Below, piece by piece: positions 7,924-16,733 of a stretch of DNA of 64,000 bases. The notes beneath the pieces were generated by a model that was not told the origin of the DNA, made no database searches, and saw nothing but the letters and a program-made list of their open reading frames with translations. The stretch's first letter is position 1, and the number at the start of each line of letters is the position of its first letter. Source of the stretch: Algoriphagus antarcticus (GTDB taxonomy: Bacteria > Bacteroidota > Bacteroidia > Cytophagales > Cyclobacteriaceae); the NCBI RefSeq assembly GCF_002150685.1, contig NZ_MSSW01000056.1, forward strand, positions 26,562-90,561. Direction: 5' to 3'. Position numbers and translations under genes: made by a program.

Positions 7924-9852
7924 ATGCCCAATATCACGGAAGAATTAAAAAATGGATTGAAACTGCTGAAGCAAGAATGGCAGGAAGATCTAGCTCAGTA
8001 CAAGCAAAAGTTTCTCAATACCTCACTTGCCGATAAGAAAAAGGAAGGGATTACCTGGCATCCCATCCAACTCAAAAAGAGCAAAATCGGTATGGGCGAG
8101 CGCATTTTGGTGGAGGTGGAGCGACTCGATCAGGGAAGTTCTTCGGCTTTTGGATCTGGTAAATCCGTTGCTTTTTTCACCACACAGGATAACTATCAAT
8201 CCAATGATGATCGCATTCATGGCGTGATCAATCAGGTACGCAAAGATTCCATGGTGGTCACCCTCCAATCCGATGAAATCCCGGATTGGATGCACGGCAA
8301 TCGACTCGGTGTGGATTTGCTTTTTGACGAGGCCAGCTATCGAGAAATGGAATTTGCTTTAAAAAGGGTTATTTCATCAGAAGATAAGCGAGTTAAGGAA
8401 TTGGCTGAGATTCTTCTGGGAGAAAAAGCTCCTCAAGTTTCTATTCGACAAATTCCCGCAAAACCCAATCTCAATTTCTCCCAAAATCAAGCTTGTGCAC
8501 TTATCGCGAATGCCAAAGATGTCGCTATTGTCCACGGGCCTCCGGGAACTGGCAAAACCACTACATTGATCGAGGCGATTCAGGATGCAGTGGAAGCAGG
8601 CCAAGCGATTTTGGTTTGTGCGCCAAGTAATGCTGCCGTCGATTTACTGGTGGAAAAGCTAATCGATCGGGGAATAGAGACACTTCGAATCGGTCATCCT
8701 GCCAGAGTGGAGGAGAAGATTTTGAATCAGACGCTGGATGCCAAGATAGCTTTTCATGACAGTTATCGAGACTTGAAGAAGCTTCGCAAAGAAACTGACC
8801 AATACCTGAAGCTGGCGAAACAATACAAGCGAAATTTTGGGCACGAAGAGCGGATGCAGCGAAAACTGATGTATGAGGAGGTTTCCCGACTTCGAGATGC
8901 TTCAAAAGCGCTGGAGGAATACATACAGTTTGATATTTTCCAAAAGACAAAAGTTTTTGCAAGCACCTTGGTGGGTGCTTCGTCCTACCATCTGAAAGGA
9001 ATGAAATTCGATGTGGTATTTATCGATGAAGCAGCTCAAGGACTGGAGGCAGCCACTTGGATTCCGATTTTGAAATCAAAGAAGGTAGTTTTTGCTGGTG
9101 ATCATTTCCAACTTCCTCCTACGATCAAGTCAAGACAGGCAGCCAAGGAAGGTTTGGCAGAGACACTTTTTGAAAAAGTGATCAAACGCAAGCCGCAAGC
9201 CGCGCACATGCTGGAACTTCAGTATAGAATGCCTGAGAAGATTATGGGCTTTTCGAATGAATGGTTTTATCACGGAAATCTGAAAGCGGCGGAAAATACG
9301 CTAACTCATACGTTCGAAGGTGAAGCTGCGATAGAGTGGATCGACACTGCTGGTTCTGGCTATACTGAGCAAGTGGAGGAGGAAAGCTTAAGCACCTTCA
9401 ATCCCGAAGAGGCAAGATTTGCCTGCACGCATCTCAATCGTCTGATTACTTCCATTGGGTTAGCAAAATTCAAGGAGGAAGGCTGGACGATTGGGCTGAT
9501 TGCACCCTACGGAGCGCAGGTGAGACTAATTCGGAGTTTGGTTTTTGAGTCTTATGATTTCCCAAACTTGAAGTCTCTGGGTGAGTTGATCACGATCGAT
9601 ACGGTAGATGGCTTCCAAGGTCAGGAGCGTGATTTGATGTTGATTTCCCTGACTCGATCCAATGACCGAGGGGAAATAGGTTTCCTGTCCGAAGAGCGTA
9701 GAATGAATGTGGCTTTAACCCGCGCGAAGCGCAAACTAGTTCTGATCGGGGATAGCAGCACCTTAGCTCAAAATGCCTTTTTTGATGGATTGCTTGGGTA
9801 CTTCGAGGAGCATGAAGGGTATAGATCTGTGTGGGAGTTTTTGTTAAATTAA
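7924..9852 (+). CDS. Superfamily 1 DNA/RNA helicase (IGHMBP2/UPF1-like)
   Basis: This 642-residue cytoplasmic helicase has an N-terminal beta-barrel region (about 1-190) and two RecA-like domains. Walker A GPPGTGKTT is near 205-213, the Q-motif-like FSQNQ precedes it, Walker B FIDEAAQ is near 366, then GDHFQLPPT, QYRMPEKIM, DTVDGFQGQERD and NVALTRAKRKLVLIGD, which are motifs III to VI of SF1B helicases. Bacterial members unwind nucleic acid 5' to 3', and their in vivo roles are poorly defined. The gene stands alone, divergent from acpH. It ends in front of an AT-rich stretch with a run of fourteen A residues near 9914-9927. Confidence 0.9.
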   Translation: MPNITEELKNGLKLLKQEWQEDLAQYKQKFLNTSLADKKKEGITWHPIQLKKSKIGMGERILVEVERLDQGSSSAFGSGKSVAFFTTQDNYQSNDDRIHGVINQVRKDSMVVTLQSDEIPDWMHGNRLGVDLLFDEASYREMEFALKRVISSEDKRVKELAEILLGEKAPQVSIRQIPAKPNLNFSQNQACALIANAKDVAIVHGPPGTGKTTTLIEAIQDAVEAGQAILVCAPSNAAVDLLVEKLIDRGIETLRIGHPARVEEKILNQTLDAKIAFHDSYRDLKKLRKETDQYLKLAKQYKRNFGHEERMQRKLMYEEVSRLRDASKALEEYIQFDIFQKTKVFASTLVGASSYHLKGMKFDVVFIDEAAQGLEAATWIPILKSKKVVFAGDHFQLPPTIKSRQAAKEGLAETLFEKVIKRKPQAAHMLELQYRMPEKIMGFSNEWFYHGNLKAAENTLTHTFEGEAAIEWIDTAGSGYTEQVEEESLSTFNPEEARFACTHLNRLITSIGLAKFKEEGWTIGLIAPYGAQVRLIRSLVFESYDFPNLKSLGELITIDTVDGFQGQERDLMLISLTRSNDRGEIGFLSEERRMNVALTRAKRKLVLIGDSSTLAQNAFFDGLLGYFEEHEGYRSVWEFLLN

Positions 9853-9978
9853 ATCTACTGGTTGTCAGGAAGTTGGGGCCATTAATTAGTTTTTCAACTA
9901 AGATTAATTTGTAAAAAAAAAAAAAAATTACTTATTATTGATAACTATTATTTTATTAAAAATTAACAACTAAAAATT

Positions 9979-10194
9979 ATGAAAAAAGTAATGATTTTAA
10001 TGTGTTTATGCATTTTTGGTCTAATTAGTTTTCCAAGTGAAATCCAAATTAATGCAAATGCAGAAGTGCCTTTGCCTTATGAACCATCAGTGATGATGCC
10101 AGAGGCAAAACTTTGTCCAAGTAAGATGTCATACTATACAGCATGTGTCCAATATGGTATGGGTTGCAACCCAGATGGATGCCACGATGATTAA
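9979..10194 (+). CDS. Small exported cysteine-containing peptide (NVEALA-like)
   Basis: A 71-residue precursor. A basic start and hydrophobic core (residues 3-20) form a leader. An INANAEVPLP stretch near residues 24-33 recalls the conserved region of Bacteroidota NVEALA peptides without matching it exactly. The C-terminal part has four cysteines (C46, C56, C63, C68) in a Cx9Cx6Cx4C pattern and an acidic end, which could form two disulfides outside the cytoplasm. A terminator hairpin follows, and a 6-bladed beta-propeller lipoprotein gene starts 130 bases downstream, a kind of neighbour I recall for NVEALA genes. The function is unknown, and the family assignment is tentative. Confidence 0.65.
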   Translation: MKKVMILMCLCIFGLISFPSEIQINANAEVPLPYEPSVMMPEAKLCPSKMSYYTACVQYGMGCNPDGCHDD

Positions 10195-10221
10195 GTGACA
10201 TTGGTTGTTCAAAAAAAATGT

Positions 10222-10265
10222 AAAAAGGTTAGAGTCGAACTCATCTATCCCTAACCTTTTTTAAA
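10222..10265 (+). terminator. Terminator after the small peptide gene
   Basis: Stem AAAAAGGTTAG (10222-10232) pairs with CTAACCTTTTT, ending in a T run, with an 18-nt loop that can form its own short GAG/CTC helix. Confidence 0.7.
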
Positions 10266-10324
10266 AGCATTAGAACATGTGTCAATATTATTAATTTTTA
10301 AATCCATTTTTCAAAAAAAACACG

Positions 10325-11515
10325 GTGAATAAGCTTAATACCCATTTACATTTCTTCAATTGGAATTTTACAATTGTATTAATTATTGCTTTACTTTCAT
10401 GTTCCGGAAAAAAAGTTGACGATATCGAAAATGATTCTATAAGGATTATTTCGATTGATGACCCTGATACATTTAGTGAACTCGATTTTCTTGAAATATT
10501 TGAATTAATTGACGTGAAGGAACTTGAGAATGATTTAGAGTTCTTTTTAGCAGAAGCAAGTAAGTTGGTGATTTCAGAGAGTGGATATATAGTTCTTGAT
10601 AATGATTTAGATGCATTGTTAAGGTTCAATGTCAATGGTGAAGTTGAAAATAAGGTTTGCACACTGGGCGATGGGCCTACTGAAATGCAAGCAATTTCTG
10701 ATTTTGCTTATGATCAAAAGAAAGATGAGATCTATGTAATCGGTCCAGGGAATATGCAGGTGAAAGTATATAAGCCTGATGGCACATTTGTCAGAAATTT
10801 TAAAATAGGAAGCCAAGCGGATCATATTGCCTTGCTTGGCGATCAGCCGGTCTTGACACTTACCTACTTTAATCCTTACAACAAATATTTAAGTGTATTA
10901 GAACATAATGGAGACACGTTAAAGACTGTTTTTCCTTTCCCAAAAGAGACTTTTCCGATTGGGTTACACCATATTTCAGGGAATTTGACAAACTCTAATT
11001 CTGGTGGCATATTGGTCAATGAACCTGCCTCGTCTACGGTTTATGGCATGGATAGTAAGATGAATTTGAAGCCTAAATATAAATTTGTAGCTATAGATGA
11101 CTTATGGCCAGAGGAAGACCGCCATGAACTAAATGCATACTTCGAAAAGCTTGCTACAGGAGATCTAACTTTTTTGTCAAAATATTACGAGGAAAGTGAA
11201 TCGTATTTTTTCTTTAACCTCAATGCTAAAAAGAAGGGTGGAAGACTTTATGTGGTAGATCCTAGAATTGGGTATTACGATATTAAGGCAGGAAAAAGTT
11301 ATTTAGCTAAAAGTGAAAAGTTTCTGATGGAAATGAAAGGTCCATTAGCTGTGGACGGAGATTCCTTTTACGTCTATATTTCTAAAATGGAACTGTCTGA
11401 ACTTTTGGAATCTGATGATAAATGGAAAGCGATCATGGCTGATTTTCCAGAAATTGAGATTATGGAAAAGGCTGATTACGATACTCCTGTTTTGCTAAAG
11501 TTTGGTGTGAAGTAA
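10325..11515 (+). CDS. 6-bladed beta-propeller lipoprotein
   Basis: A 396-residue predicted lipoprotein. The hydrophobic leader ends in the lipobox ALLSC, giving lipidated C26. The mature part consists of repeating strand motifs of the Bacteroidota 6-bladed beta-propeller type (for example SGYIVLDNDLDALLRFN, LGDGPTEMQ, YDQKKDEIYV, VYKPDGTFVRNF). Such proteins sit on the outer membrane or periplasmic face and are thought to bind ligands or partner proteins; no activity is known for this one. The start codon is GTG at 10325, chosen because it leaves a complete signal peptide and no ATG follows before the lipobox. It follows the cysteine peptide gene and may act with it. Confidence 0.8.
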   Translation: MNKLNTHLHFFNWNFTIVLIIALLSCSGKKVDDIENDSIRIISIDDPDTFSELDFLEIFELIDVKELENDLEFFLAEASKLVISESGYIVLDNDLDALLRFNVNGEVENKVCTLGDGPTEMQAISDFAYDQKKDEIYVIGPGNMQVKVYKPDGTFVRNFKIGSQADHIALLGDQPVLTLTYFNPYNKYLSVLEHNGDTLKTVFPFPKETFPIGLHHISGNLTNSNSGGILVNEPASSTVYGMDSKMNLKPKYKFVAIDDLWPEEDRHELNAYFEKLATGDLTFLSKYYEESESYFFFNLNAKKKGGRLYVVDPRIGYYDIKAGKSYLAKSEKFLMEMKGPLAVDGDSFYVYISKMELSELLESDDKWKAIMADFPEIEIMEKADYDTPVLLKFGVK

Positions 11516-11539
11516 TCTTCCAATCTTCCAATATAAATA

Positions 11540-12079
11540 TCAATTCTTCGAAATCGTATCCTTCACCTGATAATGATAGCTCAGCGTACTGAGAATATCT
11601 CCATAAGCTTCGGCAGACTTCAGTTGTTCATCAGATACTTTTCTGCCCAGCAGTCTGCAAAGTAATAAGCCATAAACACCATTCAGGCATATTTGAATCT
11701 CATTTCCAAGATCTTGACCATCCGCTTGCATCACCGCGTCAATTATAAATGGCTTGGCTTTGCTATAAGCTTCAAAGTACTTAGGATCGGTCTTGAGTTG
11801 ACCCCAATGAATTTGCGCCAGCTCCGATACCAAGGAGTTTAATTCTTCCAAGTGCCCTTTTTCCAGAATACCCTGAGTTTTCATCTGATCTAAAAGTGTC
11901 AGGTACCATTCAGCAATTTTATTTTTGTCGGCTTCCGAAACAGGATATTTCTCGACTATGAAGGTTTTGATTTCATCGGGATTTCCCTGATAGGATCTGA
12001 TCAAATCCTCCATTTGATACATATAGATAATGTATTCGGCGATATTATCGTACTTCTTATTTTCGGCTACTGACTGCAT
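11540..12079 (-). CDS. DUF4924 family protein
   Basis: A 179-residue, mostly helical cytoplasmic protein. The N-terminal NIAEYIIYMYQMEDLIRSY block, then IAEWY and a C-terminal LNGVYGLLLCRLLGRKVS block, are the pattern of DUF4924 proteins restricted to Bacteroidota. No function is established. It converges on the propeller lipoprotein gene, leaving only 24 bases between stop codons, and its upstream side is a 650-base palindrome-rich gap. Confidence 0.75.
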   Translation of the reverse strand: MQSVAENKKYDNIAEYIIYMYQMEDLIRSYQGNPDEIKTFIVEKYPVSEADKNKIAEWYLTLLDQMKTQGILEKGHLEELNSLVSELAQIHWGQLKTDPKYFEAYSKAKPFIIDAVMQADGQDLGNEIQICLNGVYGLLLCRLLGRKVSDEQLKSAEAYGDILSTLSYHYQVKDTISKN

Positions 12080-12716
12080 GGAACTGGGTTTTGATCCTGC
12101 AATTTAGCACATACTATTGGTTCAGGACTTCAGTCTTGGACCCAAAATAATACAGTCTTCAGACTGCCGTTTTGGAATAGTTGGTTTTAAAGTGTTTAGG
12201 TATTACTTCTTTGATTCAAAATTTCAAGATATTAAAGAAGCAGTCTGAAAACTGCAATAAGAAAAGTCACAAGTCTGAAGACTTGCGCCAAATGAGTTGG
12301 AGAAATTTTCAATGATCAATTAACGATGATCAATTTTCAAGTGGGCTACTGGGAGGTATTTTTCCTTGAACATTGAATTTGAACATTGAGACTTGATTAT
12401 TTTTAACCTGGCCTTTAGGTGCAAACTATGGGTAATAAATTAATAGGGGTTGTTTTTTTTAGCTGAGGCTTTAGGTACAGCCCTATCACAAACTCTCGAT
12501 TTCCAAGTTGATGTTTGGGATGATGCTACTTGAGGATTGAACCTTAATGATGACTGCAATAAGGTGTAGTCAATGAACAATTGTCAATTTTTAATTGAAT
12601 TTACGCTCTTTGTCAAAACTTGTAAATTGAGCATTGAGTTTGACTAGTAAGAATTGATTATGAATTTGAAACTTGATCATTGAGTTTGAAAATTCTCTTA
12701 TCTCCTAGTTATTTAT
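12080..12716. repeat. Intergenic palindrome cluster before lepA
   Basis: About 640 bases without a gene. Palindromes include CAGTCTTCAGACTG (12153-12166, extended by CCAAAA/TTTTGG arms to 12142-12175), GCAGTCTGAAAACTGC (12240-12255) and CAAGTCTGAAGACTTG (12270-12285). All show AGTCT-type stems around a GAA or TTC centre. A related hairpin lies at 46152-46167. The rest consists of scrambled words built on TTGATCATTGA and TTGAACATTGA, and two copies of a GG(C)CTTTAGGT motif near 12412 and 12467. Confidence 0.6.
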
Positions 12717-12724
12717 TACTTTTG
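12717..12724 (+). promoter_or_regulatory. Candidate -7 box for lepA
   Basis: TACTTTTG matches TAnnTTTG and ends only 14 bases before ATG 12739, implying a very short leader. A TTTG is present upstream but 28 bases away, longer than the usual 19-21. Confidence 0.4.
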
Positions 12725-12738
12725 CGCCCAGAATGGAT

Positions 12739-14526
12739 ATGAAAAATATAAGGAATTTCTGTATCATCGCCCACATTGATCACGGGAAGAGTACATTGGC
12801 AGATAGGCTACTGCAGGAAACTGACACGGTCGCCGACCGTGACATGCAGGCTCAGTTGTTGGACAATATGGATCTGGAGCGCGAGCGTGGTATCACGATC
12901 AAGTCTCATGCGATCCAAATGAAATATACTCATGAGGGCGAGGAATATACCCTCAATCTGATTGACACCCCAGGTCACGTGGATTTTTCCTACGAGGTTT
13001 CTAGATCAATTGCTGCCTGTGAAGGCGCTTTGCTGATCGTGGATGCTTCCCAAGGAATCGAAGCTCAGACTATTTCCAATCTTTATTTGGCCCTAGGTCA
13101 TGATTTGGAGATTATCCCAGTCCTGAACAAAATTGACCTTCCCGGAGCAGATCCAGAAGCTGTTGCCGATGAGGTGATAGATTTGATCGGTTGCGACAGA
13201 GAAGATATTATTTTGGCCTCTGGCAAAACAGGTATTGGTATAGCCGATATCCTGAAAGCTGTGATCAATAGAATTCCAGCTCCAAAAGGAGATCCGGATG
13301 CACCACTTCAAGCGATGATTTTTGACTCGGTTTACAATTCATTCCGTGGTGTAGAAGTTATTTTTAGAATTTTCAACGGTACGTTCAGCAAAGGCGATAA
13401 GATCAAATTTGTCAATACCGGTAAAGAATACGAGGCGGATGAAATCGGGATTTTGGGTTTAAATCAAATTCCCCAGCAAACCATGAGCGCTGGTAACGTA
13501 GGTTACTTGATCTCTGGGGTGAAAGTAGCCAAGGAAATCAAAGTGGGTGATACCATCACGCACATCAAGAGACCTTGTGATAAAGCTATTCAGGGTTTTG
13601 AAAACGTAAAACCTATGGTTTTTGCCGGAATCTATCCGGTGGAGACTACGGACTATGAGGAACTTCGTTATTCCATGGAAAAACTCCAGTTGAATGATGC
13701 TTCGCTAGTCTGGGAACCAGAAACATCCATGGCGTTGGGTTTTGGATTCCGTTGCGGATTCTTGGGAATGCTTCACATGGAGATTATTCAGGAGCGTTTG
13801 GAGCGTGAATTTGACATGACTGTGATCACTACAGTGCCGTCGGTTCAGTTCAAGGCACTTATGACCAACGATACCTATCAGCTTATTAATGCACCTTCCG
13901 ATATGCCAGATCCTACACGGATGAAGCATATTGAGGAGCCTTATGTGAGAGCTTCCATTATTACTGCGGCAGAATACGTAGGCGCGGTGATTACACTTTG
14001 TATGGACAAGCGTGGTCAGATCAAAAACCAAGTTTACCTGACTTCTGAGCGAGTGGAGCTAACATTCGATATGCCGCTGGCAGAGATTGTTTTTGACTTC
14101 TTTGATAAATTGAAAACTATTTCCAGAGGATATGCTTCTTTGGATTATGAGTTGAAAGGATACGAAGTGTCGCACATGGTGAGACTTGACGTGATGCTAA
14201 ACGGTGAGCCAGTTGATGCACTTTCCGCGGTAGTTCACAGAGATAAAGCATACGATTGGGGTAGAAGACTTTGTGAGAAACTCAAAGAACTGGTGCCGCG
14301 CCAAATGTTTGAAATCGCTATTCAGGCCGCGATTGGTCAGAAGATCATTGCCAGAGAAACGGTAAAAGCCTTGCGCAAAAACGTATTGGCGAAGTGCTAT
14401 GGTGGGGATATTTCCCGTAAGCGTAAACTCCTAGAAAAGCAGAAAAAAGGCAAGAAGCGAATGAGACAAGTCGGAAACGTCGAGGTTCCTCAGGAGGCAT
14501 TTATGGCGGTTTTAAAATTAGATTAA
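12739..14526 (+). CDS. lepA: Elongation factor 4 (LepA)
   Basis: A ribosome-associated translational GTPase that back-translocates or remodels stalled ribosomes and is linked to translation initiation and 30S maturation. The protein of 595 residues begins MKNIRNFCIIAHIDHGKST (start at the second ATG, 12739, matching family N termini; an ATG at 12733 adds two residues). G1 AHIDHGKST, switch II DTPGHVDF and G4 NKIDLPGA are intact. The LepA-specific C terminus is present, including the KRKLLEKQKKGKKRM block near the end. It is single-gene, preceded by a TACTTTTG box. Confidence 0.97.
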   Translation: MKNIRNFCIIAHIDHGKSTLADRLLQETDTVADRDMQAQLLDNMDLERERGITIKSHAIQMKYTHEGEEYTLNLIDTPGHVDFSYEVSRSIAACEGALLIVDASQGIEAQTISNLYLALGHDLEIIPVLNKIDLPGADPEAVADEVIDLIGCDREDIILASGKTGIGIADILKAVINRIPAPKGDPDAPLQAMIFDSVYNSFRGVEVIFRIFNGTFSKGDKIKFVNTGKEYEADEIGILGLNQIPQQTMSAGNVGYLISGVKVAKEIKVGDTITHIKRPCDKAIQGFENVKPMVFAGIYPVETTDYEELRYSMEKLQLNDASLVWEPETSMALGFGFRCGFLGMLHMEIIQERLEREFDMTVITTVPSVQFKALMTNDTYQLINAPSDMPDPTRMKHIEEPYVRASIITAAEYVGAVITLCMDKRGQIKNQVYLTSERVELTFDMPLAEIVFDFFDKLKTISRGYASLDYELKGYEVSHMVRLDVMLNGEPVDALSAVVHRDKAYDWGRRLCEKLKELVPRQMFEIAIQAAIGQKIIARETVKALRKNVLAKCYGGDISRKRKLLEKQKKGKKRMRQVGNVEVPQEAFMAVLKLD

Positions 14527-14564
14527 GTTTTGTTTACGAAGCTAAGAAGCTTCGCTATTCATCT

Positions 14565-14770
14565 TTCAAGTGCTATGGTTGGATCAGGAGAATTAAATCT
14601 GGATTAATCAATTTTGCGGGTGTTTGAAAACTTCGAACTTCACCATTCATCATTCGGCGTTCGTCATTCAAGTGATATCGTCTGATTAGGAGACTTTTAT
14701 CTAGATTAGTCAAGTTTGTGAGATTTTGAATCACTTCGAAATTCAAAATTCATCATTAGACATTCATTAC
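14565..14770. repeat. Imperfect tandem repeat, period about 102 nt
   Basis: Two diverged copies begin at TTCAAGTG 14565 and 14667. Anchors recur at the same offset: AGGAG, ATCTGGATTAATCAA versus ATCTAGATTAGTCAA, CTTCGAA and ATTCATCATT. It lies between lepA and a broken four-helix-bundle gene. Similar words (AATGAATGTCGAACATCGAA, 15285-15304) follow that gene, so it is flanked on both sides by this class of sequence. Confidence 0.6.
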
Positions 14771-14919
14771 TAAAAAATTAATTTCGAATGTAGAGTGAAG
14801 AAGTTCGAATAATGAAGTATGCGCCCGGTTCAAGAGCTTTGGAGTATAGAAGTTAAAAAGTATAATCACGAGGTCTCGAATACTTAAGTGCTGAGAGTTC
14901 AAAACTATATCTAGTTGCT

Positions 14920-15282
14920 ATGGAAAGGAAGTACGATCTAGAGGCTCGACTAATCAAATTCGCTGCGGATATTATTTCTTTTACTGATTCCATGATAAAC
15001 GCCAAAGCTGGAAATCACATGAGCAACCAGCTTCTCCGAAGCGGAACTTCGCCAGCTTTGAATTATGGGGAAGCTCAATCTGGATAATCTAGAAAGGATT
15101 TTATCCATAAGATGCAAGTGGTTTTGAAGGAATTGAGAGAAAGTGGAGTAGCAATAAAGATTATAGAAAAATCTAAACTTCATCTCGACATCGAAGCAAT
15201 AGCTTATCTTCAAAATGAATGCTATCAGTTTATTTCAATCTTTGTCAAAAGTGTTGAAACTGCTGAACGAAATAATAATTGA
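14920..15282 (+). pseudogene. Four-helix-bundle protein (23S rRNA-IVS/S23 family), interrupted
   Basis: Reading from ATG 14920 gives a product starting MERKYDLEARLIKFAADI and containing the family pattern NQLLRSGTSPALNYGEAQS. It is stopped by TAA at 15085-15087 (codon 56), then continues in the same frame with RKDFIHKMQVVLKELRES and IEAIAYLQNECYQFISIF to TGA 15280-15282. The two halves together make a 119-residue four-helix-bundle protein of normal length, so one nonsense change, probably in an EAQSAESR-like context, separates them. The family occurs in rRNA intervening sequences and dispersed in Bacteroidota genomes, with no defined biochemical role. A sequencing error is the alternative explanation. 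Confidence 0.8.
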
Positions 15283-15344
15283 ATAATGAATGTCGAACAT
15301 CGAATGTTGAATATCGAAGTTTGATTTACAAAATCAGAAAAACA

Positions 15345-16229
15345 ATGCCTACTCTAATAGACGGAAAACTAACCTCATCACAAATCAAATCAGAAATAGC
15401 TATTCGCGTAGCCGAAATAAAAGAAGAAGGTGGGAAAACTCCTCATTTGGCAGCTATTCTAGTAGGAAGCGACGGAGCTAGCCAGACCTATGTGAGCGCG
15501 AAAGTGAAGGCCTGTGGTGAATGTGGTTTTGAATCCACTTTGGTGAGATTGGAGGACAATGTCTCTGAAGAGGAACTTCTGAAAGTAGTAGCAGATATCA
15601 ATGATAATCCTTCAATCGATGGATTGATCGTACAACTTCCGCTTCCCAAACATATTTCCGTAGAGAAAGTGACTGATATGATCAAGCCTGAGAAAGATGT
15701 GGATGGATTTACTCCTGCAAACGTTGGTCGTATGGCATTGAACTGGCCAGCTTACGTAGCGGCTACTCCTTACGGGATCATAGAATTGATCAAGAGATAC
15801 AATATCGAGACCTCAGGCAAGCATTGCGTAGTGATCGGAAGAAGTCATATCGTGGGAAGTCCGATGAGTATCTTGATGGCTAGAAATGGCTACCCAGGAA
15901 ATGCCACAGTCACGTTGACTCACAGCAGAACTGCCAATCTTCCTGAGATCGCCAAAACAGCTGATATTCTTATCGTCGCTTTAGGAAAGCCTCATTTTGT
16001 GACTGCAGATATGGTAAAGCCTGGCGCAGTTGTGATCGATGTGGGAATTCATAGAGTCGAAGACGCTAGCAAGAAGTCAGGTTTCAAGTTGGTAGGAGAT
16101 GTGAAGTTTGACGAAGTGTCGGAAATAGCTTCAGCAATCACGCCTGTACCGGGTGGAGTAGGGCCGATGACGATAGCTTCTTTGCTTTACAATACGCTCT
16201 TGGCGGCAGAAGGGAAAGTTTACGGGTAG
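15345..16229 (+). CDS. folD: Bifunctional methylenetetrahydrofolate dehydrogenase/cyclohydrolase
   Basis: Interconverts 5,10-methylene-THF, methenyl-THF and 10-formyl-THF with NADP, supplying one-carbon units for purines and fMet. The 294-residue product starts at ATG 15345 (MPTLIDG); the longer frame upstream lies in repeat sequence and is rejected. Motifs are YVSAKVKACGECG with the catalytic lysine near residue 55, DGLIVQLPLPKH, KDVDGFTPANVGRM, the Rossmann GRSHIVGSPM and the terminal TPVPGGVGPMTIASLL. It is complete and of typical length. Confidence 0.97.
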   Translation: MPTLIDGKLTSSQIKSEIAIRVAEIKEEGGKTPHLAAILVGSDGASQTYVSAKVKACGECGFESTLVRLEDNVSEEELLKVVADINDNPSIDGLIVQLPLPKHISVEKVTDMIKPEKDVDGFTPANVGRMALNWPAYVAATPYGIIELIKRYNIETSGKHCVVIGRSHIVGSPMSILMARNGYPGNATVTLTHSRTANLPEIAKTADILIVALGKPHFVTADMVKPGAVVIDVGIHRVEDASKKSGFKLVGDVKFDEVSEIASAITPVPGGVGPMTIASLLYNTLLAAEGKVYG

Positions 16230-16310
16230 TGGCTAAGTCAGTTCGTGAGACACGAACGGAGGCATAGTTTATGGGTACCCTGAAAATAATCGTAAAAGGT
16301 TTGCATCGGG

Positions 16311-16342
16311 TTTGCATGGAATAGGCAAGTCTGATACTTTTG
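16311..16342 (+). promoter_or_regulatory. Bacteroidota sigma-A promoter of tRNA-Leu
   Basis: TTTG at 16311-16314 is separated by 20 nt from TACTTTTG at 16335-16342, matching the -33/-7 consensus in both halves and in spacing. The predicted start of transcription is about seven bases before the tRNA 5' end. Confidence 0.7.
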
Positions 16343-16355
16343 CAAACTGTTAACC

Positions 16356-16439
16356 GCGCACGTGGTGAAACTGGTAGACACGCCAGCTTGAGGGGCTGGT
16401 GCTTTAAGTAGTGTGGAAGTTCGAATCTTCTCGTGCGCA
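16356..16439 (+). tRNA. tRNA-Leu (anticodon GAG)
   Basis: An 84-nt class II tRNA. The acceptor GCGCACG pairs with CGTGCGC (16432-16438) followed by discriminator A. The D arm contains GGTGAAACTGGTAGACAC, and the anticodon arm is CCAGC-TTGAGGG-GCTGG with anticodon GAG, reading CUC/CUU. A long variable arm and T arm with TTCGAAT follow. The 3' CCA is not encoded. It is transcribed alone from a consensus promoter and ends in a terminator. Confidence 0.95.
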
Positions 16440-16444
16440 CATGG

Positions 16445-16480
16445 AAGCCTTGATCGTTTATTCGGTTGAGGCTTTTTTGG
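16445..16480 (+). terminator. Terminator of tRNA-Leu
   Basis: A twelve-pair stem AAGCCTTGATCG / CGGTTGAGGCTT (with G-U pairs) and a 6-nt loop, followed by a T run, starting six bases after the tRNA. Confidence 0.8.
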
Positions 16481-16733
16481 TTTAACCGAGGTGAACGCTG
16501 AGTTTTTCGCGGAGTACGCTGGGTTGTCCTTCTTCTACAGAAGCTTGACTTAGTTAATTCGTGCGCCTCGGTGTTTGTTCACAAACCGAAATTGGATATT
16601 GCTGTTTCCCATTAGTGATGACTCGAACAGCACCATAGATATCCAACTGATAACTCGATAGTGTATTCTTTTCCACCAATGGCCTCCCTCCTCCCCAAAA
16701 TTTTCCCTACATTTTCACCCAAATTGAAATTCT

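Noticed and set aside
8023..8966. Minus-strand and alternative-frame ORFs inside the helicase gene
   Set aside because: They have no recognisable motifs, low-quality composition, and overlap a well-supported gene.
9913..9930. Run of A residues as an origin or special element
   Set aside because: A simple homopolymer in an AT-rich gap without DnaA boxes or symmetry.
14537..14554. CGAAGC/GCTTCG hairpin after lepA as terminator
   Set aside because: It lacks a T run and lies at the start of repeat-like sequence; kept only as a weak possibility.
15279..15344. N-terminal extension of FolD
   Set aside because: It lies in repeat-like sequence, and the family N terminus MPTLIDG starts at 15345.
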